Assembly: GCA_030267565.1 (NCBI GenBank)
Contig: BRXU01000008.1
Location: 2,610,001-2,674,000 of the forward strand
Length of the DNA: 64,000 nt
Reading direction: 5' to 3'
Source of the DNA: Pleodorina starrii
Taxonomy: Eukaryota > Chlorophyta > Chlorophyceae > Chlamydomonadales > Volvocaceae
The notes under the pieces were generated by a model. It saw only the letters and a program-made list of their open reading frames with translations. It ran no database searches and was not told the DNA's origin. The position numbers and the translations under genes are program-made. This document shows, one piece after another, positions 55,914 through 64,000 of this stretch (the first letter of the stretch is position 1; each line of letters begins with the position of its first letter).

Positions 55914-57842
55914 TCACGCGGCGGCGCCGGCGTCTTCCAGGTCCGCGGCGTGTCGCTTGAGGTCCTCTAGCGTGACGTACTCGAGGGCCTGATGATGTAC
56001 GGACGCGAGAGTACGGCAGTCCGTGCGTACCTCAGGTGGGTGTGTGTATCAGTTGTCAAAGCATGCACGTGGCTTGGTAAGGTGGCAGCAGGCCGGGTTC
56101 ATCATCATCATAATAATAATAATAATCATAATCACCACCATCAGAAGCAGCAGGTACCGTACCTTGACGTTGGTACAGCGCAGGAACACGGGCGGCGCCT
56201 TGCCCTCCTCGAGTGCCTCCCGCCACCTGCAGTGCAGTGCAGTGCAGCGCAGTGTAGGCCAGGACGGGACGGGGCGGGGCGGGGCAATCGCGGGTGGAGG
56301 GTGCGGAAGCGCGAAACGGAACGGCACCTCTCCATCTTCCACAGCCCGACAAACCGTGAAACCGGAAGTGCGGTGTCCGGACCCTCAGTCCCCGCGTCAC
56401 TCGAACCGAATCGCGCCCTGCTCCAGCGGGCGGGTGCGTCCCTTGCAGCCGCGCCAGCGCGCTGTTTATGCCCCCAGGACGCCGCTGCTCTCCTCACCAC
56501 AACACCACAACACCCCACAACTCCCGGCCGCCCAACGTCCAACGAGGAGCGCTTCCGCCTCCGTCATCGGTACAGCCGCCCATCTGGGTTTCCATCTGGC
56601 ATCTGTACGGCATGGAGGCGGTTCGATGGCGGCGCTAGGCCCCAGGACCGCAGCACCAACTGAAATTAGACGCCCTGCAGTCCCTGATAAGGCCCCATCC
56701 GCATTGCCTCAGCACGCACCGCCCCGGCACGCAGCTGGCCAGCCGCCTCCCTGGACCACCTCCCTGGACCACCTCCCTGGACCACCTCCCTGGACCACCT
56801 CCCTGGACCGCCTCCCTGGACCACCTCCCTGGACCGCCTCCCTGGACCGCCTCCCTGGACCACCTCCTGGACCACCTCCCTGGACCACCTCCCTGGACCA
56901 CCTTCCTGGACCACCTCCCTGGACCACCTCCCTGGACCACCTCCCTGGACCACCTCCCTGGACCGCCTCCCTGGACCACCTCCCTGGACCACCTCCCTGG
57001 ACCACCTCCCTGGACCACCTCCCTGGACCACCTCCCTGGACCTGTCAGGTCCACATCAGCGGCCCCCACACTTTGAACCCCCAATATCCGAGTCCGGCGC
57101 CCCTGAACCATGTACCACCCCCACATACATAGCTGTGACCCAGATGCTGCCGCACCTGACGGCACATAGGCACCACTTGTCCCCGTGCTTGAGTCCGGGG
57201 AAGTTGTACCAGGGCGCGGGGGTCATCAGGTCGTTGCCGCGGGAGCGAGTGAACTCCAGGAACTCCTGAGTGACCTGCGAGTACGAATGTACGAAAGTAC
57301 GAGCGGCGGGAGCACGGAGGAGACGCAGTGGCTTGCGGGTGCCCCAGGAGGCGGGAGACTCTCGGGCCGCTCCCCGACGTCCCCCACCGCCACTTTTGGC
57401 GGGACCGGGACGCGGCGGCATGGGAGACAGCGCATGCGGACTGACTGGATTTTTAAGCAAAAGCTGTGTGGGCATATGAGGCCCGACCCGCGAGGTGCGC
57501 TCGTGATTCAGGTGACATATCAGCTGCACCGGGTGTCTAACTGTCAATGGCCCGAACATTAGGGACCCGAACACCCGCCGCGCACCCCTCGCCCCCCGCC
57601 ACATCCACACACACATACACGCACACGCGGGCACGGAGCCCTGCCCGTCCCGAGGGCAGAGGTAGTAACGCTGGTGCGTGGTGGCAGTGGCATTGGGGCC
57701 TTACTTGGGCGCAAATGACGTGACGACCCACGTCGCTCGCATCAGTACGGCAGTAACCATCCCTGTAGTATCCGGTGCGGGGGGAGGTGCAGCAGCACTG
57801 CAGCGGACCGCCCAGCACGTTGCGCGGACCGTCGACGGCGGC
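55914..57842 (-). CDS. DUF2237 family protein (5' end unresolved)
   Basis: Member of a small Cys-rich family found in bacteria and eukaryotes, with no established biochemical role. Exons are 57842-57705, 57274-57156, 56226-56163 and 55988-55914; phases agree (132 codons with stop). Conserved blocks in order are NVLGGPLQCCCTSPRTGYYR, DGYCRTDASDVGRHVICAQ, VTQEFLEFTRSRGNDLMTP, WYNFPGLKHGDKWCLCA, RWREALEEGKAPPVFLRCTN and ALEYVTLEDLKRHA, then a short acidic end. This covers essentially the whole domain. The start codon is not in these exons. A phase-0 first exon upstream (57843-58290) is expected, perhaps with a targeting peptide, but could not be chosen. Intron 56227-57155 is mostly a minisatellite. 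Confidence 0.88.
56100..56144. repeat. CAT/AAT trinucleotide tract
   Basis: CATCATCATCATAATAATAA and further AAT/CAT/CAC steps in the DUF2237 intron before the last exon. Confidence 0.9.
56746..57043. repeat. 13-bp minisatellite (CCACCTCCCTGGA)
   Basis: About 23 units of CCACCTCCCTGGA, some with CCG for CCA and a few shortened, filling a third of DUF2237 intron 56227-57155. As 13 is not a multiple of three, all frames run through it; protein-like readings are artefacts. Confidence 0.95.
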
Positions 57843-59184
57843 CTGGATGTACGGATGGCACGGAGCAGACTCGGAGTTCGGTCGCGAAACGGCTGACAGA
57901 TAGTGAAACGACAAACGAATGAAGAGGGCGACATACATACACATACGCATACACGACAGTTTGACGCTTGGAGCAAACGGCAGTTGATACTCGATCCTCG
58001 GGTGGAAGAGCGCCCTCGCCGGTCACAGGCGACGCCGCTTAACGTTGGGTGGACCCGACACAAACAAAGCAACGGTTCCTTTCCGTTGAGCCTTTCCAAG
58101 TGCCCAGATGGTGCAAGAGCATCCGGGGAAGGGGTGCGTCCAGGCCCGAGGCCCCCGCGACAGCGTCGAGCGGCTAGGGCTGCCGCGACCACCGACGCAC
58201 CGCGTGGCCCACCCCGTTGCCGTTGGATTGCGTTGACATAGCCGCACGCGTCACCACGGTGCGCCTTCCTGGCCTGATGCACGTGGTCCTGTGCAGGCCG
58301 GGTGCAGTTGGAAAAATCGTCGATTGACGCTGGCGGACAGCTGTACCAAACTCAATTGGCTATGTTTTACATAAAAGGAACTGAGAGTTCATCTCCCAGA
58401 TCGTGCACAAGCTTCTTTGCGTGCGGCCGTAACGGTGCAAGGCATTGAAGCTCGCTGCTTATCTCACCGGTGTGCGGCGTTGCAAAAGCGCCGAAGGGCC
58501 ATGAAGTGGTAGTCCTAAAATTAAGCCCCGCGCTTCGAGTTAAGAACCTACTACGGGCAGAGCATTGCCAGACCTGATGGTCAAGCAAACTCAGGACAAC
58601 CACCGTACGGAAGTCGTTGCCCGAGCTAGTCTCCTCGGAAGCGGCCAATCCTCTGGCAGGCCTTCGTGTGCCTTGCCATGCAGCATTGCGGGGCCGCCCA
58701 TGTCTGGCTTACGGGGCAAACTCTGGGGTCTGGGCTCTGACAAAATCGTAGCTTCTGGGACCAGAGTCTGTCTGAGACCGTGGTCTGCGTGTTGTCATTA
58801 ACCACAATTTTGGCCCTGGCACATTGATATACTTTTTTGCCCAATTTAACAGAACGATTAGGAACGAATAGAAGAATCACCTTGTTGACAGCTCCTTCCG
58901 AAAGCTTGCATCCACTTCGCGCGGTTTCCTGTATTAGGTCCCTCTAGTCAATGCAGGGGTAGGATGTCAGCATGAAAACATGGAAGCCTCAAATTGAAAG
59001 AGGGCTTGAACGGCCGGAAGCTGTTGCTGCCGAGGGACGCATCGTAAGATGCGCCCAGACGACCCAGCGTAGTCCAGGTTTCAAGGCGCGGCTTCTAATC
59101 GGGAGCTGCAATTTGACGCGCCGAGGAGGTGCCTGACAGGTCCCGTGTGCGCTTTGTAGCACGTGGCGCTTACCTTGCAGCTGA
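57843..59184. other. Divergent 5' region of DUF2237 and MOV10-like genes
   Basis: It must contain the missing first exon of the DUF2237 gene and the promoter of the 59185 gene. The 58350-59160 part is less GC-rich and shows no exon I can support. Confidence 0.4.
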
Positions 59185-62100
59185 ATGGCCAGCAAGCTGA
59201 CAGCAGCATCGCCAGGGGCGTCATCCTCTCCGCCCGCCCCGGGTGCGAGCTACGCCGCTGTCGTCAGCGGGGCACAGCAGCGGCTGCACGGAGCAGCGCA
59301 ACCTGCGGCGGAAACGCGGGGGGCGGCCTCATACAGCGACGCCACTGCCCCGCAGCAGCAGCACCCTCAGCCACCTTCACACCCGCTGCCGCCACATCCA
59401 CATCCACCGCCACAGCAGCCGCTGCAGCCCTCACCAGCCGCCACTGCTGACGCGTGCGGACGGCAGCCGACCCAGCATCCAGTCGCACCCGACGACCCCG
59501 CAAACGGCGGAGGCAACATCAGCAGCAGCCCTTGGCCGGGCGCTGGCGCATGGCCGCACCCGCTATCCAGCGGCTCACCGGGGCCGCACCCGCCAGGGCG
59601 CCCCGGCACGGGCCCACTGGAGCCGCAGGAGCCTCAGTCGCCAGCCTGGACCAACTCCGACGGAACATCTGCCCCGGGCCAAGGTCCAGGCCCAGGCCGG
59701 GGTCCAGGCCGGGGCCCAGGCCCGCTGCTGCCTCCGGGGCTTCCACCTCCGCTTCCACCACCACTGCCACTGCCACTGCCACTCGGCGGCGGTGGCGGCC
59801 AGCGGGATCTGCTGCAGCCACACCACGGTCCGCCGCCGCCGCCACCCGGTCCGTACCCGGACCCGTACTCGTATCCGTACTCGTATCCGTACCCGTATCC
59901 ATTGCCCCAGTCGCCACATCACGGCTTTCAGTTCCCGTACTCGTACCCGTACTCGTACCCGTACCCATACCCGTACTCGCGTCTTCAGCCGACCCAGATC
60001 GCCTGGTCGTCCGGCCCTGCTCAGCTGCCCGCCTCGCTCCCGGGAGGGTCCGGGTGTGGAGCGGGGGCCGGGTGGCCGGGTGGCACGACGGCCGGTGCGT
60101 GCGGCATCGCGGCCTGGCCTCAGCAGCCGACGTTTCAGCTGCCAGCGGGGCCGCCGCCGCTGTCGCCGTCGCCGTCGCCGTCGCAGTGGCAGCCGCCGCC
60201 TCAGATGCCCGGGATGGGGCCACCGCCGCAGTGGCCGCCGCCGCCGCCGGGGTCACAGCACCCAGGCTCAGGCTCAGGCCCCGCGGCGCCTAGGTGGCCT
60301 TCGTCGTCCGGTCCGCAGCCGCTGCCTCAACAGCCGCAGCCGCAACCCCAACAACACCAGCCGGAGGGGCCGCCCGGGGCCGGGTCGGCAGCGGCTGCAG
60401 TGCCGGCCCCCGCCCCCGCTCCGTCGCCGCAGCCGCAGCCGTGTACGGCACTTCCGCTGGCAGCGGGAGTACGAGACGCCCCCGCAGTACAACATGCGGC
60501 GGGGCGCCGTACCGCCTTGCTAGGCGCAGGGCCCGGGTCAGCGGTGGCGACGGCGGTGGCTGGGGCGGCCCTGCGCCACGCGCCCTGCCTGCCGCCACCA
60601 GCTGCCGTACCATGTACGGCATCGCCGGCCATTTGCGAGTGGCTGATGTCTGGCGGTCTGGACCGGCTGCAGGTGGGTGACCTGCGGCTGGTGGGCTGTG
60701 ATGCGACCTGACCTTTGCCAAAATCAACAGAGCCGCCGAATGCGTACTCAAAACAGTGCTGTTGGCGATCCCTGTTGGCAGTGTTACAGCGCCCACCCAC
60801 CCAGCCACAAGTACACCCAGCCCGCCCCCTCCCCACCACCCACCCAGCCACCCAGCCTCCACACACACACCCCCGCTTCGCCAACGCCGTCTCCGTCCCT
60901 TAATTGCGGTATCTCTTCTCTATGACCCCGCCTCCCCCCGCAGGTCTCTGCCCTGGAGGCACCCGGCTGCATTCTCCGCGAGCAGTGCGGCCTGGCGCTG
61001 GTTTCGGAGGACGTCAATTTCGGAGTGAGGGCCATCATTGAGCAGCAGCAGCAGGAGAAGGAGAAGGAGCAGCAGGAGCAGCAGGGGAAGAAGGAGAAGG
61101 ATGAGGGGCAGCTGGGGACGAGGCCCGGGGCTGCGGCAGACACGCAGAGCGCCACCGCCGGTACGGCAGCAGCAGTGGAGCCACGGGGTGTGGATGCGGG
61201 TGCGGGTACAGCCGCCGCGGCCGGGTCAAGAGCAGGAGAAGGAGCAGGGGGTGGAGCAGCATCAGCGGTTGCTGGGGGCGCAGGAGCAGGAGCAGGGGCC
61301 GCGTCGCCGCACTCGGGCGCGGAGGTCAAGGCGTCGTTGCGCGTCGTGAATCGGCGAGTGGATGCCGTACTGCTGATCAACGTCCGAGCGGTGCCGCAGT
61401 ACAGCCACTGCCTGAGGTGGGGACGGGGCGTGGACGGCTGGGGCTGGGGGTTGAGGGAGGGAAGGAAGGCGAGGTACAGGTACGGATCCGTACAGGCGAG
61501 GTACGGATCCGTAGTTCCGTACACGCGATCGCTGCGCGTTTCCACCACGATTAGGTTACGGTAATTGGATTCGAGGCATTGGTGAGCCCCTTTCGAGCAT
61601 GATGCCGGACGTCATGCCCTCCCCCGCTCCCGCGCCCTCCCGCTCCACCACCCAATCAGACGCACCCCTCTCAGTCCCCTCCGTGTCCGGTTCCAGCGGA
61701 CCGATTCATTCAACAGCTGCTGCTGTTTCGCTCGCCGCTGGCCGCAGGCTGCAGGACGACGCCGGCATCGCCGTACAGGACCCCGCCCGGGCTCTCCGGC
61801 ACCGAAGGGCAGTCGCAGCCAGGGCGATGCCGGCACCTGCTGGTGCCTCAGCGGCTGCTGCTGCTGCTGCGGCTGCTGGCGACCTGCCCCTGCCCCTCTC
61901 CCCCTCCCTCCCCGCGGTGTTGCTGCCCCCCGGCTCCGAGTACCAGCTGCAGGTGGTTCTCAGCCTGGACCAGGTGGGTGGTTAGGCGGTTAGGTAGTTA
62001 GGTGGTTAGGTGGTTAGGTAGGTGGGGGTGACAAGGTAGGGGGGGCATGGGGCTCGTGGGGCTCGAGAGCGGGAGCTCCATCCGCCGGAAGATGTGGGTT

Positions 62101-63917
62101 GCGGGATGCGACAGGTGGTGGGGAGTGTGTTGTCGATGTCGCATCGCATTGCACCGGCGGCCGCCTGTGTATTGAAGTGCATCTCCCCGGCACCGCCTGC
62201 CGTACTTTCCGTACAGGCCAACTTTGCCAGCCGTCGTGCGGAGCGGGGCCTGCTGACTCAGCTGCTGCTCTTCACCTTCGTCTTCGATCAGAGCGCTCGG
62301 GAGGACTGCTCGGGAGCTGTGTCGGAGTCGCACAGCCTCGTCCGCTTGCCGTCGGGGGCGGGAGGCTGCGTTGCGGCTACCCGTGCCGCTGCTCACGCCG
62401 CTGCTCACGCCTCTGCTGATGCCGCTGCTGATGCCGCTGCTGGTGCCGCTGCTGATGCTGATGCGCATGCCGCTGCCGCTGCTCACGCCGGTGTTGATGC
62501 CGCTGCCGCTGCTGGAAGCCGGGTGTTCGGGATGGTGCCCGGGGAGTCTGGGTTGGTTTGCACCGGCAGCAGTACGTGTATGTCGTATGCTGCGGTGGTG
62601 GGGGGCCGCGTGGCGGCGGCCATTGTGGACCGACGGCGGCTGTTGGAGGTGACCAGCCTGCTCAGGGCCACGGCGCCGCCCTTCATTCCCAGGGCGCTGA
62701 GGTACGTGCCCGGCCCGGCCCGGCCGGGTCGCGATGCGATTGCGATGTGATGCGTTCCTTGTGTTGCTAGCGGAACTTGCCTGCTGGGAGGGGAGGGCAG
62801 GGCAGGGGAGGGGAGGGTGACCAGGGCTGGGGGGTACACCGGCTGGGACATCAAAAGGGGCTTTTGCACTCGGCTTGGCCCCTGAAGTAGCTGACACTCG
62901 GGTACACACTCACACGCGGGGAGGTACCCGGGGCCTTCCTGAGGTCATGGGAGGCCCCTGTCGCTGGGCGGTGTACGCAGCGGTCCGCTTCGGCCTCCAC
63001 ACGCCCTGTGCCCTGTGCGGGTCTCTTGAAGTCCCCGAAAGCCCTCGTGTTCTGTTCGGGCGGCACCCTTGGGAGCCACTCGTGTCGTGTCGTGTCGTGT
63101 CAGAATCTTTGAAAGAAAGGGTGAGTGATGGCCCGCATACCGTACCTTACCGTATTTTGAGTGGTGATGTAGGTGAATGAAGCGGAACCACGTACCATTC
63201 CTGTAGGAAGACCCGGAATTATTATCCGTACCCCGTACCCCGTACCCGTACCCTTACCCGCCCTGGACCCCACCCCGCAGGCAGCTTTTCTCCACCCCCC
63301 CCGCCCGTGTCCACTCCTGTCCCGTATCCGTCACCGAGGCCCTCTTCTCTTCCTCCCTGGAGAGCGCCCGTGCCGTACTCACGTGCGCATCACTCGCAGC
63401 CGCCCCCGCCATCCTGTCAGTCCGGGCCCTCATCGCCGCCATCGCAGAACTGCCGCCGCTGCCGCCGCCGCCGCCGCAGTCCTCCCGCCCCGCCCAAGCC
63501 GCGATAGGGCCCTTTGGTGCCGTACCGCCCGTACTGCTGTCGGTCGTTAACGGGGCGTTGCGGCCGGCGGCGGCAGCGGACGCGGAAGTGACGGCGGCGG
63601 GCGCGACGGCCCCGCATTCGCAGCTGCTGCGATCCGGCCCTGGCGGCGGCGGCGGCGGCGGCGGCGGGAGTCCTGCGTTGGCGGCGGCGGCCATTCAGGA
63701 ATGGGCCCAGAGGGAGGGAGTGGGCCGGCCCGCGGTCGAGCGGCTGCAGGAAGTGTGCGAGCAGCTTCTAGCCGATGGAGGCGGAGGGGTTGGCGGCGGC
63801 GGCGGCGCCGTCGGTGGTGGCGGGAGTGGCGGGTACGGCATCACCAGCTGGGCGGCCTTCCGGCGACGCATCGACGCCCGTCAGATGGCCTGGTGCAAAC
63901 AGCTCTCGGCCGGCGGG
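59185..63917 (+). CDS. Pro-rich protein, possibly MOV10/SDE3-type helicase N-terminus (3' partial)
   Basis: Exons are 59185-60672, 60944-61416, 61748-61973, 62217-62701 and 63281-63917, all phase-consistent. The gene continues past the window after a donor at 63918. The first about 470 residues are Pro/Gln/Gly-rich, with a Tyr-Pro stretch (PYSYPYSYPYPYPY). Exon 1 ends ICEWLMSGGLDRLQ. Then come EAPGCILREQCGLALVSEDV, SLRVVNRRVDAVLLINVRAV, PPGSEYQLQVVLSLDQ, FASRRAERGLLTQLLLFTFV, and GGRVAAAIVDRRRLLEVTSL with ATAPPFIPRAL. This order (gain of a beta-sandwich strand, PPG-x-x-Y, a 'LL-F-F' strand, then 'R-L-E' and 'TAPPFIPR') resembles the region before the helicase core in MOV10/SDE3 proteins. No helicase motif lies within the window, so the identity is tentative. 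Ala/Gly inserts are frequent. Confidence 0.7.
60876..60927 (+). repeat. Dispersed intronic element, copy 6
   Basis: Reads CTTCGCCAACGCCGTCTCC, then GTCCCTTAATTGCGG, then TATCTCTTCTCTATGACCC. It ends 16 nt before the acceptor of exon 60944-61416, in the sense orientation, in a gene unrelated to the kinase or P450. Confidence 0.75.
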
Positions 63918-63937
63918 GTGAGAGGGAGTTTGGGGCG

Positions 63938-64000
63938 GTTGGGGCCACCCGGCGGTTGGGGCTACCCGGCGGTTGGGGCCACCCGGCGGTTGGGGCTACT
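63938..64000. repeat. 18-bp tandem repeat at right edge
   Basis: GGTTGGGGCCACCCGGCG alternating with a CTACCCGGCG variant, at least three units, in the intron after exon 63281-63917, truncated by the window end. Confidence 0.9.

Noticed and set aside
56635..57132. Pro-Gly-Trp repeat protein on either strand
   Set aside because: 13-bp intronic array read in shifting frames.

Overview
The window is nuclear DNA from a GC-rich green alga of the Chlamydomonas/volvocine type. I infer this from the dense exon-intron genes with GT(G/A)NGT donors, the Ala/Gly/Gln/Pro-rich inserts, the receptor-like kinase and P450 styles, and two short CCCTAAAA (TTTTAGGG-type) telomere-like tracts. No rRNA, bacterial operon, CRISPR array or virus was seen. 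I rebuilt the genes by hand, requiring consistent splice sites and codon phase. Where a terminal exon could not be fixed, the entry says so.

Layout. 156-10718 (-): a single-pass receptor-like protein kinase, 17 exons mapped, 3' end off the left edge. 10719-13949: no gene supported. 13950-25700 (+): a cytochrome P450 (CYP711/MAX1-like or CYP3-like style) whose intron 19257-24880 holds about 5.26 kb of a 9-bp G-rich minisatellite. 25701-29552: gene-poor, with repeats and hairpins. 29553-31815 (-): dihydroneopterin aldolase, head-to-head with eIF5A at 32106-33582 (+). 33583-34993: purine-rich repeats. 34994-37971 (-): an NSRP1/CCDC55-like splicing factor, head-to-head with a small 121-residue protein at 38313-39089 (+). 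The domain of that small protein recurs at the start of the next gene, a giant Gln/Ala-rich protein with a TFIIS-N-like helical domain (39540-48116, +). 48117-51376: no gene supported. 51377-53658 (-): a BTB/POZ protein with a tRNA-His (GTG) nested antisense in its intron. 54323-54778 (+): an ASCH-domain protein. 55914-57842 (-): a DUF2237 protein, 5' end unresolved. 59185-63917 (+): a Pro-rich protein with MOV10/SDE3-like features, running off the right edge.

The genes do not form one pathway. They are ordinary housekeeping and signalling neighbours, often in divergent pairs.

The most striking unexplained signal is a dispersed element of about 45 bp. Its sense core is CGCTAACGCCGTCTCC followed by CTCCGCTGCGGTATCTTC and TTTTACCC. 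It recurs in introns of three unrelated genes, and six of its copies end 16-98 nt before the 3' splice site. It resembles an introner-like or splice-acceptor-associated repeat family. The giant minisatellite, apparently inside a GC-AG intron, is the second most striking.
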